The notes: generated from the letters alone by a model not told the origin. Shown: positions 1 through 6,152, counted from the stretch's first letter. The stretch is 7,169 nt of DNA from an uncultured Emticicia sp. (GCF_937903345.1 NZ_CALCZQ010000033.1:1-7169), one strand, 5' to 3'. Program-made: numbers and translations.

Positions 1-6
1 ATTTGA

Positions 7-68
7 ACACAAAATTAAGAGAGTTTTGTGTGCGGAAAAATTAGACAATCTCATTTTGTGTGTTGTCT
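7..68 (-). terminator. Possible weak terminator downstream of the thioredoxin gene
   Basis: Two inverted repeats follow the last minus-strand gene. AGACAA (43-48) pairs with TTGTCT (63-68) across a 14-base loop, and on the minus strand it is followed by AATTTTT, which resembles a weak Rho-independent terminator. A second perfect 8-bp inverted repeat, ACACAAAA (7-14) with TTTTGTGT (24-31), lies just beyond. The stems are short and AT-rich, so this is only a candidate. I see no coding sequence in bases 1-98. Confidence 0.25.
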
Positions 69-98
69 CCAAAGAACGAGTTTGGTGAAACTTACTAT

Positions 99-677
99 TT
101 ATTCTTTTAATAATTCATCAAAAACTTTACTAATCTTAAGGTCGGAAGGGCGGGGAGCATTATCATTTATTAATACGCCTTGTTTATTAAAAATCATATA
201 GCGAGGAATTGTGTAAAGTTTATGTTCCTTAATAAAAGTTGATATTTCGGGATTTACAATTTTCAAACTATTCTCTATCTTGCTTATTTCTAAACGTTCA
301 GATGCTTTATTCCAATTTTCAAAATTATCATCTAAAGATAAAAACAATATTTCCAGATTTTTATTCTTATAAGTTTGAACATGATTTTTTGAGTATTTCA
401 TTTCTTCAATACAAGGCCTACACCAGCTTGCCCAAAAGTCTATGTATAAAACTTTTCCTTTCTTTTTTTTCAATAGTTCCTCTATTGTAATTTGTTTTTT
501 ATCAGAAGTTAGTAAATTTAAGTTGTGAGAAATCCCAGTTGCTAAATCCTTTTGGTATTTTTCTTGTGCCTTTTCAATGAGTTTTTTATCAGTAACTACT
601 TCTTTAAATAACTTCAAATAATAATCAATTTCATTATGAAGAAATACATCAATTTTATTTAAACTAATAAATAGCAT
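99..677 (-). CDS. TlpA-type thioredoxin domain, C-terminal half of a split gene
   Basis: Periplasmic thiol-disulfide oxidoreductase domain of the TlpA/AhpC-TSA-like thioredoxin fold. Seen: a helical linker (about residues 1-50), beta strand VLYIDFWASW, active site CRPC with Cys86 and Cys89, and the cis-proline motif TIP with Pro158, followed by the last strand and C-terminal helix. The domain is complete through the stop, but no signal peptide precedes it, which is wrong for a protein of this family. The reason is visible upstream: the frame continues without shift through GAG AAA into the gene at 684-1706, separated from it by only one TAA codon (684-686). The ATG at 675-677 is therefore probably an internal methionine of one 535-codon gene. 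If translated alone, it would give a cytoplasmic thioredoxin. The domain call is confident. Whether it is expressed is not known. Confidence 0.8.
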   Translation of the reverse strand: MLFISLNKIDVFLHNEIDYYLKLFKEVVTDKKLIEKAQEKYQKDLATGISHNLNLLTSDKKQITIEELLKKKKGKVLYIDFWASWCRPCIEEMKYSKNHVQTYKNKNLEILFLSLDDNFENWNKASERLEISKIENSLKIVNPEISTFIKEHKLYTIPRYMIFNKQGVLINDNAPRPSDLKISKVFDELLKE

Positions 678-683
678 TTTCTC

Positions 684-1706
684 TTATACAATAAGGCTTA
701 ACAATAGTGAGTTTTTAACAAACAGAAAGCTTTCTTTAGGGTCCCTATAATAAAACTGTTTGTTCTCAGTAGATATTATCCATTTTGTTTTTGTAGTAAA
801 GTATTTTTTTTCATAGTTATTAAGACATTGTTTAAAGTACTCATCATGAAAAATTTGTTTTTTAAATCTTTCATTTATTTCATTGGCAGCAAATGTAGAA
901 TCAATAGTACCTGAAATCATTTTTAATTTTAATAGTAAATTGGAATACTTTTGCTGATATAAAGAATATATATCTTCAGATATAAGCATATGTTGTGATA
1001 ATGAATCTAAAAATCGCTGAGCATCGCTATTCAATGTTTCCATAGAGGGGAGCAACATTTCACCCATTCTATTTTCAAGATTTTCAATATATAACATTTT
1101 CTCAATACCTTTTCTATCCCGTTGGTTTTTACTTTCTTTTGGGTCATCATAGAAGAATTTTAAAGCAGTTCCTCGAATATCATCAGCCTTACCAGCAATA
1201 ATATATGATTCTTTCAATTTTTTGTTGAGGCTATTCTCAACATTAAAATCTTGTGGTGCATACCTATAAATGGAATATTTAACTAAAACAGGTTTATTTC
1301 TATCAAAACTTATGACTAAAGAATCTCCTTTATGAGCTAAAAAGTCTTGAAACTCAAAGTAATTAAAATATCTACGAACTATTACTTGATTTGAGTTAGT
1401 TGAGAAAATGACAGTTTCTTTATCAATAATATCTTGAAAAGGAATTATTTCAGATTCAAAATCATCATAATAAGACAAATATTCCTGCCGTCCTAATCCT
1501 ATTGTTTTAGCTTTTATAGAACCATCAAATTCAGGTTTATCAATTAACTGAATTTGAACAAACCCTTTTTCTGTTTTTTTAATTTTCTTATCTATAAAAG
1601 TTGGCAGGTTCTTACCTTGTTTTGAATTTGTATCATTACAACTTGATTGATTAAACCAAATGAATATTATGTTTAAATTAAGAAAAAATAATGTATAAAA
1701 TTTCAT
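684..1706 (-). CDS. Lipoprotein-like N-terminal half of a TlpA-family protein, ended by in-frame TAA
   Basis: N-terminal part of a secreted TlpA-family protein. The start at 1704-1706 gives a hydrophobic signal (residues 6-18, LFFLNLNIIFIWF) and then QSSC with Cys23, a loose lipobox; an outer-membrane or periplasmic lipoprotein is likely. Residues about 45-150 are beta-rich and include a segment (DSLVISFDRNKP) typical of the substrate-side domain placed before TlpA thioredoxin domains in Bacteroidota. Residues 155-340 are helical. No CxxC is present. The protein ends abruptly at LLLSLIV, inside what should be a helix, and the same frame resumes after TAA as EKMLFISLNK, leading into the thioredoxin domain at 99-677. 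I read this as one gene with a nonsense mutation. A genuine two-gene arrangement is possible but would leave the thioredoxin unsecreted. Repeat copy A lies just upstream. Confidence 0.75.
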   Translation of the reverse strand: MKFYTLFFLNLNIIFIWFNQSSCNDTNSKQGKNLPTFIDKKIKKTEKGFVQIQLIDKPEFDGSIKAKTIGLGRQEYLSYYDDFESEIIPFQDIIDKETVIFSTNSNQVIVRRYFNYFEFQDFLAHKGDSLVISFDRNKPVLVKYSIYRYAPQDFNVENSLNKKLKESYIIAGKADDIRGTALKFFYDDPKESKNQRDRKGIEKMLYIENLENRMGEMLLPSMETLNSDAQRFLDSLSQHMLISEDIYSLYQQKYSNLLLKLKMISGTIDSTFAANEINERFKKQIFHDEYFKQCLNNYEKKYFTTKTKWIISTENKQFYYRDPKESFLFVKNSLLLSLIV

Positions 1707-1739
1707 GATTATTCCCAGTTAGCTTTAATGTTGTCTTTT

Positions 1740-1980
1740 GTTCGGCTGAATTTTAATTTATATCGGTGTGATTAGCGTACTCTGAACGCCACTATTCAAA
1801 TCTTCATTCTTAGATACCATTTTAAAAACGGCTGACACTACGACTTAATTAATATTCAGCCGAACTTATGGCACTTCCCGCCCAACGGGGGACCCTAATG
1901 GAACATAAATACTGATAATTTCATTACGATTTTAAAATCAGCCGAACTTATGGAACATTCCGCCCAGCGGGGGAGTAATA
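1740..1980. repeat. Dispersed intergenic repeat, copy A (with internal tandem duplication)
   Basis: This copy shares a 26-bp core (1813-1838, beginning GATACCATTTTAAAAACGG) with 3229-3254 and 5990-6015. Its distal module occurs twice, at 1856-1899 and 1938-1979; each has TCAGCCGAACTTATGG, then TTCC(C/G)CCCA(A/G)CGGGGG, then TAAT. A perfect 12-bp inverted repeat, GTTCGGCTGAAT (1740-1751) and ATTCAGCCGAAC (1854-1865), encloses the core, giving a MITE-like unit of about 126 bp. The element occupies almost the whole gap between the two minus-strand genes, and its far end supplies the last codons of the gene at 1948-2658. No transposase is present. Confidence 0.7.
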
Positions 1981-2658
1981 AATTTTTGCACGACTGTGAT
2001 TTTTCAGAATAGGTGAAAGTCCTTCAAATAAAATTCTATTTTCTTCGTCCATTGGTTCAGAACCTGTAAAAGTTAATAATAAAAGACTATAAAAAGAGTT
2101 TTTATTATTAATAATATACTTTTTTTTAAAATTGGCATATTCTTTTTTTGACCAATCGATTTTCTTGCTTCTTTCTTTTACCAAACTATCTATTTTATTT
2201 TGATTCTTTGCATCATTTATTATTTTTAAATTTGATATTAGAGTATCAATTTGCCTTATAGGATCGAAGAATTGAGATTGAACCGAAGAATCAAATCTAT
2301 CTTTTTCAGTATCCAAGGGGGAGTTCAATATTACTGCTTTAGAGATATTATCGGAATGAATAATTATTTCAATGTTTTTATCCCAAACAAATGATTTAAA
2401 TTTTTTATCAGTTGGATTTTCTATCAAATAGATATCAGGCTCATTTAGGTTTGCTGTGTAAAAAAAAACTTTATTATTTATATCTAAATTAGCTATAAAC
2501 TCCAGTTCAAAAACCGATTTGTATTTATAAAGTGTAATTTGCTTGATATTAGAGCTTAAAAGGGTTTTCCCTTCAATTGAATATATCCCCAATTGTTGTC
2601 CAGATATCTTTGATGCTAAAAAATACAATAAGATAAAACTTATTTTAAAATGTTTCAT
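1948..2658 (-). pseudogene. DUF4369-like secreted protein, truncated at 3' end by a repeat
   Basis: The 236-residue product starts with a clear signal peptide (MKHFKISFILLYFLASKISG, cut probably before QQ). Residues 22-115 form a beta-rich domain resembling DUF4369 (strands LGIYSIEGK, ITLYKY, FFYTANL, a PDIYLIE segment, and ILNSPLDTEKDRF where the family usually has a G-S-x-x segment). A helical region with coiled-coil character follows (125-185), then LFEGLSPILKNHSR. In relatives that last segment leads into a TlpA thioredoxin domain of roughly 140 residues. Here it stops. The final nine or ten residues (YYSPAGRNVP) are translated from repeat copy A, whose module ends near 1979, so the thioredoxin domain and native stop have been lost. 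The start at 2656-2658 is supported by the signal peptide. The remnant may be secreted but would lack any redox centre. Confidence 0.7.
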
Positions 2659-2883
2659 GGTATAAAGGTTTTGCTTTCGATTATTTTTTCATTGCTGTTA
2701 CTTTTTATTTAAATAGATTTAAACAACTAAAAAATATGATTTATACAATCTTTCAAATGACTTAAAATTTGAAGATTTAAAGTTTAAAAAAGAATATCAG
2801 AGAAGCAATAAAATTATACGAATGCGGTATTTGCCGATACTAAAATGGTTTTTAAAAATAAAAAACCTAGTGGTGGGGTAAGT

Positions 2884-2917
2884 CTTTGCCAAATAAACAC
2901 ATAAAATCTGCTTTTAA
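2884..2917 (+). repeat. 34-bp direct repeat, copy 1
   Basis: The sequence beginning CTTTGCCAAATAAACACATA matches 3274-3307 over 34 bp with three substitutions. The two copies lie 390 bp apart in the same orientation and flank the start-less open frame and the proximal part of repeat B. This could mark the ends of an inserted segment or a past duplication. Similarity stops sharply on both sides. Confidence 0.65.
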
Positions 2918-2924
2918 TAAATGA

Positions 2925-2936
2925 TTGTCATGACAA
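2925..2936. repeat. 12-bp perfect palindrome TTGTCATGACAA
   Basis: A perfect dyad of the type bound by dimeric regulators lies 8 bp from direct repeat copy 1. No promoter or intact gene is adjacent, so an operator role is not supported; it may simply be part of the repeat landscape. Confidence 0.3.
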
Positions 2937-2952
2937 GATTTGTTTTAAAACT

Positions 2953-3210
2953 TCAAAGCTGATTTTTGTCTAAACCTTCTTTACCATTTTGCGTTACCTC
3001 ACATAGGTTTTGTATAGAAAACTCTCGTTCATAGTTCTTTGCTACCTTCCTTAATGGAATTGAGGTATTCAGGTAATATCGCACTGGGCAGGCATTCCTG
3101 TCTAGTACATTATGTTGTTGGTAAAAGGTGAAGGGTATTAAAAATAGTTTTTTTGGTTCAGCTGATTTTATAACCTTAATGGAATTATCAATCGTTTTTA
3201 ATGGGGTTCT
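2953..3210 (-). pseudogene. Start-less open frame of unknown identity
   Basis: The minus strand is open for about 85 codons from a TAA at the edge of the repeat B core down to a TGA at 2953-2955. There is no ATG, GTG or TTG in a plausible start position. The last 55 or so codons have protein-like composition, with segments such as DRNACPVRYYLN, IPLRKVAKNYERE and QNLCEVTQNGKEG. I do not recognise a family. It may be a relic of a gene cut by the repeat, or a frame carried by a longer version of the repeat. It could also be chance, since the frame begins within repeat sequence. No function is proposed. Confidence 0.3.
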
Positions 3211-3463
3211 TTAAACGCCAACTACTGAGATACCGTTTTAAAAACGGCTACCACAAAGAGTTGTATGTTAAGGCTTTGACAAATAAACATATAAAATCTA
3301 CTTTTAAGAGGATGTTTTGGAATTATAACTTGTTGATAATGAATGAGATAAATGCGATTTGCAACATAGCCTAAGCTCAAAGTATCGTTTTTTCTATATC
3401 CCTAAACAGCCTTCGCCTGAAATTTAGCCAACCAAAGCTTTGTTCGACCTGCCAACGGGTTTA
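3211..3463. repeat. Dispersed intergenic repeat, copy B
   Basis: The core at 3229-3254 contains the near-perfect palindrome CCGTTTTAAAAACGG (7-bp arms, one-base centre) and matches copies A and C. A diverged version of the distal module (TTTAGCCAAC ... CTGCCAACGGG) lies at 3418-3463. Between them is about 160 bp absent from copy C, including the second 34-bp direct repeat, so copy B appears to be interrupted or a longer variant. The preceding GGTTCAGCTGATTTTA (3153-3168) resembles the left end of copy A (1740-1755). The orientation is the same as in A and C. Confidence 0.55.
3274..3307 (+). repeat. 34-bp direct repeat, copy 2
   Basis: The sequence beginning CTTTGACAAATAAACATATA pairs with 2884-2917 (three substitutions). 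It lies inside repeat copy B, between the core and the distal module, in the part that copy C lacks. Confidence 0.65.
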
Positions 3464-3518
3464 AAATAATTATTAAAAAATACTTGAGTACTAATAAATC
3501 AAAGACACTAAGATTAAA

Positions 3519-4481
3519 TCAATTTTTATTTATATAAAGTTTTTTATATTCTTTTAAGTCCCATTTTATACCAAAGCCTTGCAAATATTTAGACAAAATA
3601 GGTAATCCAACGGACAGTCTTCTACTATCTACGTTTTCAGGGTCGTCCAACGGCAGAAGGTAGAATTTTTTAGTAATTGAATCTTTGCCAACTTGACTAC
3701 CATAAATCTGTTTTTTACCACTTCCTATTGCAATTCTATCTTCGAGAAGAGCTAAGTCAGTAGGCAAAGCTTTATTATTTTTTACTGCATTTTTTAAAAT
3801 GGGCAGGTATTTTTCTTGAACTGGTAAATCGGCATGCTGTATAACTAAAAATAGTGCGGAATTAGCTTTTTCTCCAATTTCTTGAGAGCCTAACCAGCCA
3901 TAAGTATCTAAAATTTTCTCAACTTTTTTAAAATTTATTTGGTCTTGAAAGCTCATTTCTTGTAAAACACTGTCTATTTTTTTTGGATTTGATTCATTAT
4001 TTTGAATAAATTCCTGAATATTTTTTCTGTATTTTTGGTCAGAATTATGTATGCTGTCTAATTGATTTCTAATCTGTCCATAGTTTTCTACAGATGTTCC
4101 AGCAACTTTAATTTTATTTAAAAGAAGTTGCCATCTAATATCATTGTACAAGGGAATCAAATCAGCATTAGATACTACTTGGTTATAATCTAAAAATGTT
4201 CCATTTGATAATTTATCTAACTTCCTAAATGAACTGTCAGGGTAATTCGCCAATGCCCAAGAACAAGCCGATTTGTAAAGGTCTTTACCTATGCCCATGC
4301 CCTTATTTGACTTAAATGCTTCTGAATAAGTTAAGGCAGATTGTAAATACTCTTTTTCTACATAAAGAGAATCTCCCTTTTTTATGAATTCAAAGTATAT
4401 TTTAGGAATAACCATTTGGCTTATTCCTAAATTGAGTTTGAGGATTATAATAATTAATAGTATATATCTTTCGGTTTTCAT
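3519..4481 (-). CDS. Secreted DUF6624-like protein
   Basis: A 320-residue protein with an N-terminal signal peptide (hydrophobic ILLIIIILKLNLGIS, cut probably near residue 21). Residues about 27-125 are helical and TPR-like (GDSLYVEKEYLQSALTYSEAF, then KSACSWALANYPDSSFRKLD). The C-terminal half (about 175-305) carries features I associate with DUF6624: TYGWLGSQEIGEKAN, then FLVIQHAD, QEKYLPILK, LALLEDRIAIGSGKKQIYGSQV, and a VDSRRLSVGLP segment. The conserved His-Ala-Asp, Asp-Arg and Q-x-YGSQ residues suggest a polar active or binding site, but no reaction is established for the family as far as I know. The gene lies 77 bp behind the TlpA-like gene with no obvious promoter between them, so it is probably co-transcribed. 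The start at 4479-4481 is fixed by the signal peptide. The gene is intact. Family call is moderately confident; role unknown. Confidence 0.75.
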   Translation of the reverse strand: MKTERYILLIIIILKLNLGISQMVIPKIYFEFIKKGDSLYVEKEYLQSALTYSEAFKSNKGMGIGKDLYKSACSWALANYPDSSFRKLDKLSNGTFLDYNQVVSNADLIPLYNDIRWQLLLNKIKVAGTSVENYGQIRNQLDSIHNSDQKYRKNIQEFIQNNESNPKKIDSVLQEMSFQDQINFKKVEKILDTYGWLGSQEIGEKANSALFLVIQHADLPVQEKYLPILKNAVKNNKALPTDLALLEDRIAIGSGKKQIYGSQVGKDSITKKFYLLPLDDPENVDSRRLSVGLPILSKYLQGFGIKWDLKEYKKLYINKN

Positions 4482-4558
4482 GTTTTATTAAGCATTTATC
4501 CTACTTTTAATCTTGTGAGTATAACTTGAATATGGTAATCTATATTGATAAATTAGTG

Positions 4559-5671
4559 TCATAGTTTCTCAGATAATAACTTGGTCAAATATTCCAATTT
4601 GTAGTCTTTTTCTTCCTCTCTCTTATAAATTATTTTGCCTGTTTTATCTATTAAGTATATCTCTGGAATACCAATAACACCATATTTCTTGACCAAATCT
4701 TTACCACCAAAAATATGCTTCCAATTCATATTATATTTTTTTGCAGCTTCTGAAAATTTTGCCAAATCATCATCAAGTGTAACTGAAATAACTTCAAATT
4801 TATCCAAAGAATAATTTTCTCTCATTGCTTTGATTGTGGGCATTTCTTCCACGCAAGGACCACACCAAGAAGCCCAAAAAGTGAGTAGAACAAACTTACT
4901 CTTGTAGTTGTCTAACGAAATTATTTTACCTGTTATATCCTTAGTTATGAAGGTTGGAGCTTGAGAATCTTTTTTTAGATTTCTCCCATTTAATATTTTT
5001 GTTATTTCTGCACCTTCAATACTTTTTTTGAAATTAGTTGAAAAAGTCTTATCGTATATATTCATCAAAGTGTTAATACTTGTATCACAAAACGCAACTT
5101 CTTTTCTAAAAAGCCAAAATGAATAATATAAATCTCCATTTTCTTTTACAAATTCTAATTTCCTACTACTTCTTATTTTTCCTTTTTTGAAAGCAATTTG
5201 TACTAAGGAGTCATTCATATTAGCATTGTTTTTAATAATGAAATCAAAAAAATCCTTATCTTCAACTGCCATGAATTTGGCATATTTTTCTTCTCCCATC
5301 AATTTAAGGTCGTAGGCATTAGTTAGTTTATATTTCTTAAATGGCTCATCCTTTGAATTATCAGTAAAACTAATTATTGCTGTTTTATCTGAAACCCAAA
5401 AACTATTATAGTAGTTGTTTTTTTCGTTTGAATAACTAATTATTATTGTAGCATATTTTGAATAAAAGATGTCGGTGATGGTGATAGAATTATTTTTAAT
5501 AATTGGTTTAACATCAATTTCATCTTTCCCATTATCATATTTCAATTGGATGTTTTTATTATCCACAGATTTAGAGAACTGTATTTTTATAGTAAATTTC
5601 TTTTGAGCTTTTATTTCAAAACAAAATGATATTAGTAAAAAAAACGAGAGGTAGCAAAATTTAGAATTCAT
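4559..5671 (-). CDS. Secreted TlpA-like thiol-disulfide oxidoreductase with DUF4369-like N-terminus
   Basis: A 370-residue periplasmic thioredoxin-fold protein. I chose the ATG at 5669-5671 because it begins an ideal signal peptide (MNSKFCYLSFFLLISFCFEIKAQ) behind an A-rich leader. Upstream in-frame ATGs at 5710 and 5755 would bury that signal, and the latter lies inside the stem-loop. Residues 25-105 form a DUF4369-like beta domain (ending near SFWVSDKTAIISF). Residues 110-235 are helical. The thioredoxin domain (about 238-370) has FWASWCGPC with Cys270 and Cys273, and cis-Pro336 in GIPEIYLID. It is the only complete member of its family in the window, and a close paralogue of the protein at 6153-7040 (shared NMNDSLVQIAF and GDLYYSFWLFR blocks). 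It lies just downstream of the Cys-rich peptide gene, so a role in reducing or isomerising the peptide's disulfides is a reasonable inference but is not shown. Confidence 0.88.
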   Translation of the reverse strand: MNSKFCYLSFFLLISFCFEIKAQKKFTIKIQFSKSVDNKNIQLKYDNGKDEIDVKPIIKNNSITITDIFYSKYATIIISYSNEKNNYYNSFWVSDKTAIISFTDNSKDEPFKKYKLTNAYDLKLMGEEKYAKFMAVEDKDFFDFIIKNNANMNDSLVQIAFKKGKIRSSRKLEFVKENGDLYYSFWLFRKEVAFCDTSINTLMNIYDKTFSTNFKKSIEGAEITKILNGRNLKKDSQAPTFITKDITGKIISLDNYKSKFVLLTFWASWCGPCVEEMPTIKAMRENYSLDKFEVISVTLDDDLAKFSEAAKKYNMNWKHIFGGKDLVKKYGVIGIPEIYLIDKTGKIIYKREEEKDYKLEYLTKLLSEKL

Positions 5672-5715
5672 GTTTTCAATTTTTATTTTTTGAATGTTAT
5701 TGTTCTGCATTAAAT

Positions 5716-5758
5716 AGAATGTTATTTTTGATAAATACCAAACCAAAAATAACATTCT
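5716..5758 (-). terminator. Perfect 15-bp stem-loop between peptide and TlpA genes
   Basis: AGAATGTTATTTTTG (5716-5730) and CAAAAATAACATTCT (5744-5758) are perfect inverted repeats around a 13-base loop, starting 9 bases after the peptide stop codon. The stem is AT-rich and is not followed by a long U-tract on the minus strand, so it is more likely an mRNA-stabilising or attenuating hairpin than a strong terminator. A single AT-box resembling the Bacteroidota -7 element (TATTTTTG) falls in the stem, but no suitably spaced -33 element was found. Confidence 0.6.
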
Positions 5759-5767
5759 GAAAACTAT

Positions 5768-5980
5768 TTAGGAACAACTTTTATCAGCATCTAAACACCT
5801 ACAAGTTCCAGTTGTACCATTAGAAGGATAGCAACCCACTGGACCTGTAGCATTACGAGGAGTACATTTTGTTGAACAGGAGCTTCCGCCTGAACCAGCC
5901 ATGATTTTTTTCATTTCATCACGGTTTAAAGCACCTGTGATATCTTCAAAGTTAATTTTAATATAAGGCTTGTTTTTTGT
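5768..5980 (-). CDS. Cys-rich double-glycine-leader peptide (RiPP/bacteriocin-like precursor), no ATG
   Basis: The frame encodes about 70 residues ending at TAA 5768-5770. Counting from the ACA codon at 5980, residues 1-32 look like a Bacteroidota natural-product leader: KPYIKINFED, then ALNRDEMKKIMAGSGG. Cleavage would be expected after Gly32 (or Gly29). The core of about 38 residues has six cysteines (35, 39, 50, 60, 62, 69), enough for three disulfides, and is rich in Gly, Ser, Thr and Pro. The expected product is a small exported peptide. The odd point is the start: no ATG, GTG or TTG precedes the leader in frame; the first ATG (5912-5914) falls inside the leader helix. The codon where an ATG would be expected (MKNKPYIKIN pattern) reads ACA, at the edge of repeat C. 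Either a rare ATT start is used or the gene has been decapitated. The family call rests on the leader pattern and is moderately confident. Confidence 0.65.
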   Translation of the reverse strand, partial: TKNKPYIKINFEDITGALNRDEMKKIMAGSGGSSCSTKCTPRNATGPVGCYPSNGTTGTCRCLDADKSCS

Positions 5981-6072
5981 GCCTACTCTGATACCGTTCT
6001 AAAAACAGCTGACACAATGACTGATTTTAAACTTAGCAACCCTACGAAACATTCCGCCTAGCGGGGTATTAA
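5978..6072. repeat. Dispersed intergenic repeat, copy C
   Basis: This is the most compact copy. The core at 5990-6015 (starting GATACCGTTCTAAAAACAGC) matches A and B. The distal module at 6023-6072 (GATTTTAAAC, TTAGC, then ACATTCCGCCTAGCGGGG, then TATTAA) matches 1928-1979. Its distal end contains the short hairpin CCGC-CTA-GCGG. One end lies between the upstream TlpA-like gene and the peptide; the other coincides with the missing start of the peptide leader. Confidence 0.65.
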
Positions 6073-6075
6073 CTT

Positions 6076-6112
6076 GAATATTAAAGCGAACAGGCTTTTT
6101 TTTTTAATATTC
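6076..6112. terminator. Inverted repeat downstream of the TlpA-like gene
   Basis: A perfect 10-bp inverted repeat, GAATATTAAA (6076-6085) and TTTAATATTC (6103-6112), encloses GCGAACAGGC and a run of T. It lies 40 bases after the stop of the gene at 6153. It may be a weak terminator or mRNA-end structure. On the plus strand a small AAAGC/GCTTT stem followed by T's also resembles a terminator, but no plus-strand gene uses it. Confidence 0.35.
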
Positions 6113-6152
6113 TCATAAAAATAGTATGCCAAGGTGTTTTTAGAATTAAAAT

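Larger units (their letters stand above)
2659..3518. other. 860-bp gap without an intact gene
   Basis: No open frame with a credible start and protein-like composition fills this region. It holds a 7-bp stem-loop at 2847-2867 (GGTTTTT/AAAAACC), a 34-bp imperfect direct repeat, a 12-bp palindrome, repeat copy B, a start-less minus-strand open frame (2953-3210) and a 13-bp direct repeat CCTTAATGGAATT at 3049-3061 and 3174-3186. It looks like a patchwork of repeat and relic sequence. Confidence 0.6.

Noticed and set aside
239..490. Plus-strand open frame of 83 codons
   Set aside because: It lies wholly antisense to the thioredoxin domain, whose CxxC and cis-Pro motifs prove the minus-strand reading. 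The translation is low-complexity Leu/Phe/Ser.
2720..2881. Plus-strand open frame ending in ILKWFLKIKNLVVG, and in another frame a short IREAIKLYECG segment resembling a transposase helix
   Set aside because: The frame has no start before a late ATG and no recognisable family; the transposase-like stretch is about 20 residues between stops. Too little to call a gene or relic.
2925..2936. Operator for a dimeric regulator at the TTGTCATGACAA palindrome
   Set aside because: There is no promoter or intact gene adjacent, so only the palindrome itself is reported.
5672..5755. N-terminal extension of the TlpA-like protein from the upstream ATGs
   Set aside because: It would put about 28 residues, partly encoded by the stem-loop, in front of a classic signal peptide.
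1740..6072. Integron cassette array, with the repeats as attC sites
   Set aside because: Co-directional genes separated by structured repeats look cassette-like, but I could not find the paired RYYYAAC and GTTRRRY ends in the copies, and no integrase is present.
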